5,151 bases of DNA from CAIXRL01 sp964619155. Lineage in GTDB: Bacteria; Eisenbacteria; RBG-16-71-46. The stretch spans positions 1 to 5,151 of the forward strand of contig CAZUEM010000224.1 of NCBI GenBank assembly GCA_964619155.1, given 5' to 3'. The notes beneath the pieces were generated by a model. That model did no database searches and had not been told where the DNA came from. It was given only the letters and a program-made list of their open reading frames with translations. The first letter of the stretch is position 1. Every line of letters begins with the position of its first letter. Below are positions 1 through 5,151 of the stretch, piece by piece. The position numbers and the translations under genes were made by a program.

Positions 1-916
1 GCGCGGGCGGCAGCGCCGGCGCCGCCGGCGGCAGCGCGGGCGCGCCGGGCAGCGCCGCGGCCGCGAACGGCTGCGCCGCCGGGGCGTTGGCGAGCGTCAC
101 GCGCAGCACGAGGTAGACGCCGGCGTTGACCATCGCCGCGGCGTGCAGGTAGGCGCTCACCGGGCTCGGCGCGACCATCGCCGAGGGCAGCCAGGTGTGG
201 AACGGCACCTGGCCCGACTTGGCCCACGCGCCCGCGAGCAGCAGCACCGCGATCGCCACGGTCGCGCCGCGCGCGCCGCCCGGCAGGCGCGCGAACGCGT
301 CGAAGCCCGCCGAGTGCGTGAGCGCGAGCAGCGCGAGCAGCGCCGCGAACAGCGCCAGCCCGCCGCCCGCGGTCATCAGGAACGCCTTGCGCGCCGCGCC
401 GAGCGCGCCGTGCTCGCGGTCGTAGAAGCCGATCAGGGCCCACGAGCACACGGTCGTCATCTCCCAGAACACGAACATCTGCAGCAGCGTCGAGGACAGC
501 ACGAGGCCCGACATCGAACCGACGAACGAGAGCAGCCAGAACCAGTAGAGCCGCCGGTCGGGGGAGACGGGGGACTCGCGGTTGGCGGGCCCCACGTAGT
601 CGAGCGAGTAGAGCGCGCACAGCAGCCCGATGCCGGCGGCCGCGAGCAGCAGCAGGCTCGCGAGCGGGTCGAGCGTGAAGCCGAAGAGCGGCACCGGGTG
701 CCCCGCGACGCGGTCGAGCGCCGGCAGCCCGCCCAGAGGCAGCGAGAGCCCGGCGATGCCGTGGCGCGCGACCGCCGCGACGCCGGCCGCCGCGGTCGCG
801 GTGGCGGTGGCGAGCGCCGCCGCGTCGCTCGCGCGGCCGCGCAGCAGCCCGGCGAGCACCGCGCCCGCGAACGGCAGGCCGACGAGGAGGGCGAACAGCA
901 GCGGCGCTTCAGGCAT
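1..916 (-). CDS. MrpA/NuoL-type ion-translocating membrane subunit, partial (C-terminus beyond the window)
   Basis: The window holds the first 305 residues of a polytopic membrane protein with no stop before base 1. It belongs to the proton-conducting antiporter family shared by Mrp antiporter subunit A, complex I NuoL and membrane-bound hydrogenases (HyfB, Mbh). Hydrophobic segments lie near residues 5-25, 81-105, 123-147, 149-165, 180-200, 218-232 and 250-271. Key motifs are VFWEMTTVCSWALIGFY (149-165) with the conserved Glu152, and WAKSGQVPFHTWLP (231-244) with Lys233. These are followed by SPVSAYLHAAAMVNAGVYL (251-269) with His258. PFHTWLP and SAYLH are closest to MrpA by eye. Asn264 stands where MrpA usually has Lys and NuoL Thr. 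ATG at 916-914 is preceded by GGAGG (6-base spacing) within the protease gene, which it overlaps by 8 bases. It likely couples electron flow to ion pumping. Full length and the exact subfamily cannot be judged here. Confidence 0.9.
   Translation of the reverse strand, partial: MPEAPLLFALLVGLPFAGAVLAGLLRGRASDAAALATATATAAAGVAAVARHGIAGLSLPLGGLPALDRVAGHPVPLFGFTLDPLASLLLLAAAGIGLLCALYSLDYVGPANRESPVSPDRRLYWFWLLSFVGSMSGLVLSSTLLQMFVFWEMTTVCSWALIGFYDREHGALGAARKAFLMTAGGGLALFAALLALLALTHSAGFDAFARLPGGARGATVAIAVLLLAGAWAKSGQVPFHTWLPSAMVAPSPVSAYLHAAAMVNAGVYLVLRVTLANAPAAQPFAAAALPGAPALPPAAPALPPA
2..55 (-). repeat. Ala/Pro/Leu low-complexity tract in the antiporter-like protein
   Basis: Residues 288-305 of the partial membrane protein read ALPGAPALPPAAPALPPA, with the unit APALPP occurring twice (292-297 and 299-304). 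The coding DNA repeats CGCTGCCG/GGCGCTGCC-like units, visible on the plus strand as alternating GGCAGCGC and GCCGGC. It follows the conserved AGVYLVLR segment, where homologues have a short loop leading into the next membrane helix. Its end lies outside the window, so the total length is unknown. Confidence 0.6.
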
Positions 917-1394
917 GGGAGGCCTCCGGGTGCAGGACCGCCGCGAGCGCCGCCGCGGCCTCGTCCACGCCGGCGCGCACCGCCGGGTGGAGCGGCGCGC
1001 CGGTCGCGGTCTGCACCGGCTGGATGCCGAGCAGCCAGCACTCGACGCCGCGCGGCTCGAGCAGCCGGGCCAGCAGCTTGAGCGTCGGGGCGTGCGTGCC
1101 GCCGTGGCGGAAGACCAGGCTGTCGGCGGGCGCCAGCACGATCGCGCCCGGCGCGGCGCCGTGCTCGGCCGCGTCCACGAACAGCACGCGCGCCGGCGCG
1201 GGCGAGAGCAGCGGCCCGTACCAGTTCTCGGGCGTCGTGCCGGCGTCCACGAGCCGGACGCCGTCGTGGCCACCGAGGCGCTCGATCACGAGCGGCCCCG
1301 CGCCGTCGTCGCCGCGCAGCGGGTTGCCGACGCCCACGACGCGCAGCGGCCGGCCGTGCGCGAGGATTTCGAGACGCTGGACGAGGGTCGGCAT
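909..1394 (-). CDS. hycI: HycI-type [NiFe]-hydrogenase maturation endopeptidase
   Basis: This 161-residue protein belongs to the peptidase family that removes the C-terminal tail of a [NiFe]-hydrogenase large subunit after nickel is inserted. The N-terminal signature is VGVGNPLRGDDGAGP (20-34). By eye, the three nickel-sensing ligands known in E. coli HycI/HybD align with D30, D74 (FVDAAEHG) and H101 (GGTHAPTL). VDAGTTPENW (49-58) and WLLGIQPVQ (120-128) match HycI more closely than HyaD or HybD, so the substrate should be a group 4 (HycE-like) large subunit. It has about 14 extra N-terminal residues compared with E. coli HycI. The TAGGAG site 7 bases before the ATG overlaps the previous gene's stop codon, and the gene's end overlaps the next one by 8 bases. 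No large subunit is in the window, so its target is inferred to be encoded nearby in the same operon. Confidence 0.93.
   Translation of the reverse strand: MPTLVQRLEILAHGRPLRVVGVGNPLRGDDGAGPLVIERLGGHDGVRLVDAGTTPENWYGPLLSPAPARVLFVDAAEHGAAPGAIVLAPADSLVFRHGGTHAPTLKLLARLLEPRGVECWLLGIQPVQTATGAPLHPAVRAGVDEAAAALAAVLHPEASHA
923..927 (-). promoter_or_regulatory. Shine-Dalgarno site GGAGG for the antiporter-like subunit
   Basis: GGAGG on the minus strand lies 6 bases before the ATG at 916-914, inside the last codons of the maturation protease gene. It supports this start and translation coupled to the protease. Confidence 0.7.
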
Positions 1395-1401
1395 GCGCGC
1401 G

Positions 1402-1407
1402 CTCCTA
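1402..1407 (-). promoter_or_regulatory. Shine-Dalgarno site TAGGAG overlapping the upstream stop codon
   Basis: The TAG stop of the flavin subunit forms the first three bases of TAGGAG, which sits 7 bases before the ATG of the maturation protease. Ribosomes ending the upstream gene would be placed directly on this site, so re-initiation is likely. Confidence 0.65.
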
Positions 1408-2298
1408 CCAGGGGGGCTCGATGAGGTTCATGGCCTGCAGCTCGGCGAAGTCGAACACCGGGCCGTCCACGCACACGAAGCGGTCCACGACGACGCAGTG
1501 GCCGCACTTGCCGACGCCGCACTTCATGTGGCGCTCGAGCGTGGCGATGAGCCGCTTCGGCGCGTAGCGGTGCGACTCGGCCAGCTTGCCGCAGGCGATG
1601 TGGATCATGATCGGCGGCCCGCACAGGAACGCGAGCGTGCGCGCGGGATCGAGGTCGAGCCGCGGGAACAGGCTGGGCAGGAAGCCCACGACGCGCGGCG
1701 GGTCCTCCTCGCGCTGCCAGGCGTGGTCGCCCACGTCCACCGACAGCATCATCTCGACGCCGAGCCGCTTCCATTCGGACCACTGCCACGGGTAGAGCAG
1801 GTCGTGCGGCGTGCGCGCGCCGTGCAGCAGCACGATGCGCCCGTAACGCTCGCGCTCGAGCAGCACCTCCCAGAGCAGCCCGCGCAGCGGCGCGAGGCCG
1901 ATGCCGCCGGCCACGAACAGCAGGTCCTGGCCGGCGCAGCGCTCGAGCGGGAAGCCGTTGCCGAACGGGCCGCGCAGCCCGACGACGTCGCCGGGCCGCA
2001 TGCGGGTGAGCAGCGTGGAGGTGAGGCCGGCGGCGCGCACGGTGAGCATGAGCTCCCCGGCGAGCCCGGACGGCGAGGAGATCGAGATGGGGATCTCGCC
2101 CGCCCCGAAGACGCCGGCCTCGAAGAACTGGCCCGGCCGCCAGGCGAGGTCGCCGCGCTCGAGGCGCAGCGTGACGACCGGCTTCGTCGCGCCGCGCGCG
2201 GCGATCTCCTCGCGCGCCTCGAGCACGCGCGCGAGCCGCGGCCGGTAGAGGTCGCCCGAGTCGCGCGGAGCGCGGGGCTCCAGGGTGAGCGTGCTCAC
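1405..2298 (-). CDS. FAD/NAD(P)-binding [2Fe-2S] oxidoreductase, sulfhydrogenase gamma-like (HydG/AsrB/PyrK family)
   Basis: This 297-residue flavoprotein is the likely NAD(P)H-reacting subunit, exchanging electrons between NAD(P)H, FAD and a [2Fe-2S] cluster. An N-terminal FAD domain includes WRPGQFFE (53-60), IPISISSP (69-76, in place of the usual RxYS-type motif) and LRGPFGNGFPL (108-118). The nucleotide-binding domain has FVAGGIGLAPLRGLL (128-142) and FLCGPPIM (224-231). The C-terminus has C260, C265, C268 and C276 followed by VDGPVF, the classic PyrK/HydG/AsrB [2Fe-2S] arrangement. The start is GTG at 2298-2296, because GGAGG lies 7 bases upstream and the next in-frame Met is far inside the FAD domain; it overlaps the previous gene's TGA. 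This HydG is the sulfhydrogenase gamma subunit, unrelated to the radical-SAM [FeFe]-hydrogenase maturase of the same name. PyrK is unlikely because no pyrD is next to it. Whether NADH or NADPH is used cannot be told from the sequence. Confidence 0.92.
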   Translation of the reverse strand: MSTLTLEPRAPRDSGDLYRPRLARVLEAREEIAARGATKPVVTLRLERGDLAWRPGQFFEAGVFGAGEIPISISSPSGLAGELMLTVRAAGLTSTLLTRMRPGDVVGLRGPFGNGFPLERCAGQDLLFVAGGIGLAPLRGLLWEVLLERERYGRIVLLHGARTPHDLLYPWQWSEWKRLGVEMMLSVDVGDHAWQREEDPPRVVGFLPSLFPRLDLDPARTLAFLCGPPIMIHIACGKLAESHRYAPKRLIATLERHMKCGVGKCGHCVVVDRFVCVDGPVFDFAELQAMNLIEPPW

Positions 2299-3530
2299 GG
2301 CGTGTCCTCCCGCGGGGCCGCGCGCTTCGTCGCGCCCGCCAGGATGCGGGCCGGCGGGGTGCTCGCGCGGCCCGGGCCCGTGAGCACCACGCGGAGCCCC
2401 TCGGCCACGGCGTCGATGCCCTCCTCGCCGAGGCAGGTCTGCACGCAGCGGCCGCAGCCCGTGCAGCCGGGGCCGTCCATGCGCTCGAAGAACTGCTGCG
2501 AGAGCTTGTGGAAGAAGCGCGTCAGGCAGCGCTCGCCGCACGAGAGGCGCGGGTAGCCGCCGCCCGCCTGGCGGACGAAGCCGGCGAGGTTGCAGCAGTC
2601 GCGCAGCCGCACGCGCTCCCAGGCGCCGTCGGCACCGGTCTCGAGCGCGCCGCCCGGGGCGAGCGGGCGCATCCCCTCGACCTCCTCCGAGAACGGCGCC
2701 TCGCCCATGCCCGCCACGTCGGCGACGTTGAAGCACCAGCAGGTGGGGCAGACGTAGGCGCAGCCGCCGCACTCGAAGCAGCGGTCGCCGACGATCTTCC
2801 AGAACGGCTCGGCGACCTTGCCGGCCGAGACCACGCGCGTCGCGGCCATCGTGGGCACGCGGTGCATGCTGCGCTCGCCGAAGCGCGCCACGGTCTCGGC
2901 GACGCGCGCGTCGCGCTCGGCGGGGGCGCCCGGGGGGGCGGCGTCGAGCAGGTCGCGCATGTCCTCGGCGAGCGCCGCGCCGCGTTCGCCCTCGATCTCG
3001 ACGAGCCAGCCGGCCTCGAGCTCGGTGAGCTGCCAGTCGAATCCGCGCTCGAGCGACGGCCCGCCCTTGCAGCAGACGCACATGCAGGTGGGCCCGGGCT
3101 CGCGGCAGGTGACCGAGATGACCGTGGTCGCCGCCCGGCGCCGCATGAAGGGGCCGTCGGCGAGGTCGGGCCGCCCGAACGCGCTTCCCGAGAACCAGCG
3201 CTCGAGGTAGTCCATGCCGGCCACGTCGCACGAGCGCACGCCGAAGAGCACGAGCGGGCGCGCCGGGGCGTCGCCGTTCGCGGGCAGCTTCGGCACGCCG
3301 TCCTCGACGCGGTAGCGCAGCAGCGGCTCCGCCGTCGGCAGCAGGTACTCGCGCGGCGGCACCAGCGAGTTCACGTACGTGCGCGCGAGCTGCGCGGGCT
3401 CGGTGACGGGCAGGAACACGACCTCGCCGCCCTCGACCTCGACCGGGCCCACGAGCCGGCCGTCGCGCGCGAGGCGGGCGAGCAGCCGGGCGAGCGACCC
3501 GCGGGTGAGCCAGCGCTGCGTGGAGGCCAT
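2295..3530 (-). CDS. Sulfhydrogenase beta-like (HydB/AsrA family) protein with two [4Fe-4S] clusters
   Basis: This 411-residue soluble protein probably passes electrons between the flavin subunit encoded next and the hydrogenase side of the complex. It carries two ferredoxin-type motifs: C251, C254, C257, C261 (CFECGGCAYVC) and C356, C359, C362, C366 (CTGCGRCVQTC). The first runs into PTCWCF, matching the CPTCYC-type signature of HydB/AsrA proteins. FGVRSCDVAGMDYLERWF (about 96-113) is the family's GVRxCD segment. TCMCVCCKGGP (148-158) corresponds to its conserved Cys-x-Cys-Gly region and has extra cysteines. Further cysteines at 312, 313, 331 and 335 are noteworthy. AAGGA sits 5 bases before the ATG. 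The 3' end overlaps the next gene by 4 bases (GTGA), and such beta/gamma pairs are typical of group 3 sulfhydrogenases and anaerobic sulfite reductase. AsrA is the main alternative, but nothing resembling AsrC is present. Confidence 0.9.
   Translation of the reverse strand: MASTQRWLTRGSLARLLARLARDGRLVGPVEVEGGEVVFLPVTEPAQLARTYVNSLVPPREYLLPTAEPLLRYRVEDGVPKLPANGDAPARPLVLFGVRSCDVAGMDYLERWFSGSAFGRPDLADGPFMRRRAATTVISVTCREPGPTCMCVCCKGGPSLERGFDWQLTELEAGWLVEIEGERGAALAEDMRDLLDAAPPGAPAERDARVAETVARFGERSMHRVPTMAATRVVSAGKVAEPFWKIVGDRCFECGGCAYVCPTCWCFNVADVAGMGEAPFSEEVEGMRPLAPGGALETGADGAWERVRLRDCCNLAGFVRQAGGGYPRLSCGERCLTRFFHKLSQQFFERMDGPGCTGCGRCVQTCLGEEGIDAVAEGLRVVLTGPGRASTPPARILAGATKRAAPREDTP
2306..2310 (-). 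promoter_or_regulatory. Shine-Dalgarno site GGAGG for the GTG start of the flavin subunit
   Basis: GGAGG on the minus strand lies 7 bases before the GTG at 2298-2296, inside the last codons of the preceding iron-sulfur gene. With the overlapping GTGA stop/start it fixes the start and suggests that the two subunits are translationally coupled. Confidence 0.75.
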
Positions 3531-3540
3531 GACGGTCCTT

Positions 3541-5127
3541 TCAGGGGCGCGGCGCCGGGCGCTCGAGGCGCACGGCCCGCGGGCGGAAGACGGGAATGCG
3601 CAGGGCGGGATCGAACTCGAGTGCGCCGATCCGCGAGCCGCACGACTCCCAGCAGCGCATCGCGATCCAGACGGTGCCGGGCAGCATGCGCGGGTGGAGC
3701 CGCACGGGCAGCGTGGTGGAGCCCTGCGGGCTCGTGACCCGCACGCTGCTCGCGTACTGGAACCCGAGCCGGCGCGCGTCGTCGGGGTTGAGCGTCACGC
3801 AGCCGGGCGGGAAGTCGGCGAACACGCTGCGCGCCTCGCGCCAGGCGGTGACCGTGGCGCGCAGCAGCGCGTGCGTGTTCCAGAAGAGCGTCGTGTCGAG
3901 CGCGGCGAGGAACGGGTACTCGGCGCCCGGGCGGTCGGCCGGCGGGCCCTCGGGCCCGGGCGTGAACATCGCCCGCGGCGCGGCCGGGCCGTCCTCGCCC
4001 AGCGCGCGGATCAGGCGCGAGGCCACCGCGCCCTCGCTCCACGACGAGAGCGGCGCCGAGGCCGGCGTGAACTCCTGCGCGCGGCCCTCCGTGTTGACCA
4101 CCGTGCCCGACTTCTCGGCGAGCAGCGCGCCCGGCAGCACGAGGTCGGCGGCGCCCGCGGTGAGCGACTTGACCGCGTCCACGACCAGCGACAGTTCGAC
4201 GCCCGCGAACGCGAGCGCGCCGAGTTGCGGGAAGAACTCGAACGGGTCGTCGCCGAAGACGAGCAGCGCGGCGAGCCGGCCGGCCGCCGCGGCCTCGAGC
4301 ATCTCCCACGCGGACAGCCCGCCGTCCACGGGGTGGAGCCCCGCCTCGACCACGCCGCGCTGGTTGGCGTAGTCGGTCAGGAACATCGCGCGGCGCCCCT
4401 CGAGCGCGCGCACGACCTCGGTGCCCTGCCCCGAGAGCGCCAGCTCCGAGGAGACCAGCACCAGCTCGCCGGGGTCGAGCGAGGCGAGCGCCCCGGCCTC
4501 GTGGCCGGGCAGCACGACCTCGTGCTCCGCCGCGACCGAGGTGAGCTGCACGCGGCGGCTGTGCACGAAGCGCACGCGCGCGCCGCGGTCCACGGCGCGC
4601 AGCACCCGGCGGCCGACCTGGGGCTGGCGGACCGTCAGGTTGGCGCCCAGCACCGTGATGCGCCGGGCGTTCTCGATCGCCTCGAGCGGCACGGCGGGGA
4701 AGTGCTGGTAGCCGATGCGCTGCAGCGTGTCGAGGTGGGGCGTGCCGAGCGCGTTCGCGAGCCGCACGAGGATGCCGGCTTCCTCGACCGTGATGCGCGC
4801 CGAGCCCAGGATGCCGATGCTCGCGCCGCCGCGCCGCTCGCGGATGCCGCGCAGGCGGTCCACCGCCTCGGCGAGGACCGCCTCGCCGTCGGCGCGCACG
4901 AGCGGGCCGCCGCGGTCGCGGCGGTAGGCGCTCGTGACGCGGCGCGGCGAGCGCAGCAGCTCGCCGGCGCTCCAGCCGCGCAGGCACAGCGCGCCGTCCG
5001 AGACGGCGTGCCGCCGCCGCGGGAACGCCGTGCCTCCCGCGAGCAGGAGCGAACAACCGGAACCGCAGAACGGGCAGACCGTCGCCGCCGGCCGAACCGA
5101 AGCGGGCGGGAGTCCCACCGCGGTCAT
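3541..5127 (-). CDS. NuoG/FdhA-like molybdopterin oxidoreductase superfamily subunit, probably an electron relay
   Basis: This 528-residue protein is a short member of the molybdopterin oxidoreductase family (formate dehydrogenase alpha chains usually exceed 650 residues). Residues 18-48 hold an N-terminal [4Fe-4S] site, CPFCGSGC followed by C48. Central motifs are LVFGDDPFEFF (about 289-299) and DLVLPGALLAEKSGTVVNTEGR (about 328-349, key residues LP, AEK, NTEGR). A C-terminal dinucleotide-binding-like domain follows (about 444-487). Where formate dehydrogenases carry Cys/Sec-His, this protein reads QRIGYQHF (about 136-143), so the catalytic residue is missing. The usual Lys after the fourth cluster Cys is Arg50. 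I infer a NuoG-like structural or electron-transfer role. No signal peptide or Tat motif is seen, so it is probably cytoplasmic. The start at 5127 is preferred over the ATG at 5142 because AGGAG lies 7 bases before it. The next gene begins 10 bases after the stop. The family is secure; cofactor content and partner are inferred. Confidence 0.88.
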   Translation of the reverse strand: MTAVGLPPASVRPAATVCPFCGSGCSLLLAGGTAFPRRRHAVSDGALCLRGWSAGELLRSPRRVTSAYRRDRGGPLVRADGEAVLAEAVDRLRGIRERRGGASIGILGSARITVEEAGILVRLANALGTPHLDTLQRIGYQHFPAVPLEAIENARRITVLGANLTVRQPQVGRRVLRAVDRGARVRFVHSRRVQLTSVAAEHEVVLPGHEAGALASLDPGELVLVSSELALSGQGTEVVRALEGRRAMFLTDYANQRGVVEAGLHPVDGGLSAWEMLEAAAAGRLAALLVFGDDPFEFFPQLGALAFAGVELSLVVDAVKSLTAGAADLVLPGALLAEKSGTVVNTEGRAQEFTPASAPLSSWSEGAVASRLIRALGEDGPAAPRAMFTPGPEGPPADRPGAEYPFLAALDTTLFWNTHALLRATVTAWREARSVFADFPPGCVTLNPDDARRLGFQYASSVRVTSPQGSTTLPVRLHPRMLPGTVWIAMRCWESCGSRIGALEFDPALRIPVFRPRAVRLERPAPRP

Positions 5128-5134
5128 CGGGGAT

Positions 5135-5139
5135 CTCCT
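5135..5139 (-). promoter_or_regulatory. Shine-Dalgarno site AGGAG deciding the start of the NuoG-like gene
   Basis: AGGAG on the minus strand ends 7 bases before the ATG at 5127-5125. It lies downstream of the alternative in-frame ATG at 5142-5140, so it can only serve the later start. The nine bases visible upstream of the first ATG contain no purine-rich site. The same stretch reads ATGAGGAG, and its TGA (5141-5139) could be the stop of an upstream gene in another frame, which would suit coupled translation. That upstream gene lies outside the window and is not shown. Confidence 0.65.
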
Positions 5140-5151
5140 CATGGAACGGGC

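Noticed and set aside
918..927. Palindrome GGAGGCCTCC at the ribosome binding site of the antiporter-like gene
   Set aside because: It has no loop, so it cannot form a local hairpin. In such GC-rich sequence a 10-base palindrome is likely chance.
1405..2298. PyrK, the electron-transfer subunit of dihydroorotate dehydrogenase
   Set aside because: The fold and cysteine motif are shared, but no pyrimidine gene is nearby, and pairing with a HydB/AsrA-type protein plus HycI points to a hydrogenase.
2926..2942. G/C run (CCCGGGGGGG) as a regulatory structure or frameshift site
   Set aside because: It lies in the Pro/Gly-rich stretch of the HydB-like gene (APPGAPAE), the reading frame continues correctly through it, and there are too few G tracts for a convincing quadruplex.
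2295..3530. Anaerobic sulfite reductase AsrA/AsrB pair
   Set aside because: These are homologous, but no AsrC-like sirohaem protein is present and the operon contains a hydrogenase protease and an ion-pump subunit.
143..3737. Long plus-strand open frames such as 143-1081, 1024-2556 and 2508-3737
   Set aside because: Their translations are rich in Arg, Ala and Gly with no recognisable domains, and they lie antisense to genes with clear motifs. Such frames are expected by chance at very high G+C.
3371..5056. Minus-strand 561-codon frame overlapping the NuoG-like and HydB-like genes
   Set aside because: It is a shadow frame of low-complexity Arg/Ala/Pro sequence. The other minus-strand frame carries the cluster motifs and good ribosome binding sites.
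3541..5127. Calling the first gene a working formate dehydrogenase (fdhA/fdhF)
   Set aside because: The catalytic Cys/Sec and the adjacent His are absent and the length is too short.
5125..5142. ATG at 5142 as the start of the NuoG-like protein
   Set aside because: No Shine-Dalgarno site is visible before it, while AGGAG is ideally placed for the ATG at 5127. The difference is only five residues.

Overview
The window is a single, tightly packed block of five genes, all read on the minus strand, so transcription runs from high to low coordinates. Base composition is very high in G+C, with codon third positions almost always G or C. There are no introns, and every gene has a Shine-Dalgarno site. 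This fits a high-GC bacterium with anaerobic or facultative hydrogen metabolism. An Anaeromyxobacter-like or other myxobacterial/deltaproteobacterial source is possible, but the sequence alone does not settle the taxon.

In transcription order the genes are: (1) 5127-3541, a short NuoG/formate-dehydrogenase-like protein of the molybdopterin oxidoreductase superfamily, with an N-terminal [4Fe-4S] site but no catalytic Cys/Sec; (2) 3530-2295, a protein with two [4Fe-4S] motifs of the sulfhydrogenase beta (HydB)/AsrA type; (3) 2298-1405, an FAD/NAD(P)-binding [2Fe-2S] reductase of the sulfhydrogenase gamma (HydG)/AsrB/PyrK type; (4) 1394-909, a HycI-type protease that matures group 4 [NiFe]-hydrogenase large subunits; (5) 916 to beyond base 1, the N-terminal 305 residues of an MrpA/NuoL-type proton-pumping membrane subunit, cut by the window edge. 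Junctions are a 10-base gap, a 4-base overlap, a 10-base gap and an 8-base overlap. This strongly suggests one operon with translational coupling. No promoter, terminator, RNA gene, mobile element or CRISPR array was found.

Taken together, the genes look like part of a membrane-bound, energy-converting group 4 [NiFe]-hydrogenase system. The predicted electron path is NAD(P)H (or the reverse) through FAD and [2Fe-2S] in the gamma-like subunit, the two [4Fe-4S] clusters of the beta-like subunit and the cluster of the NuoG-like subunit, to a hydrogenase module. That module would be coupled to an Mrp-type ion-translocating arm. The hydrogenase large and small subunits are not in the window and are expected next to it. 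The most notable point is that the molybdopterin-type subunit looks catalytically dead, so the locus should not be called a formate hydrogenlyase without more evidence.
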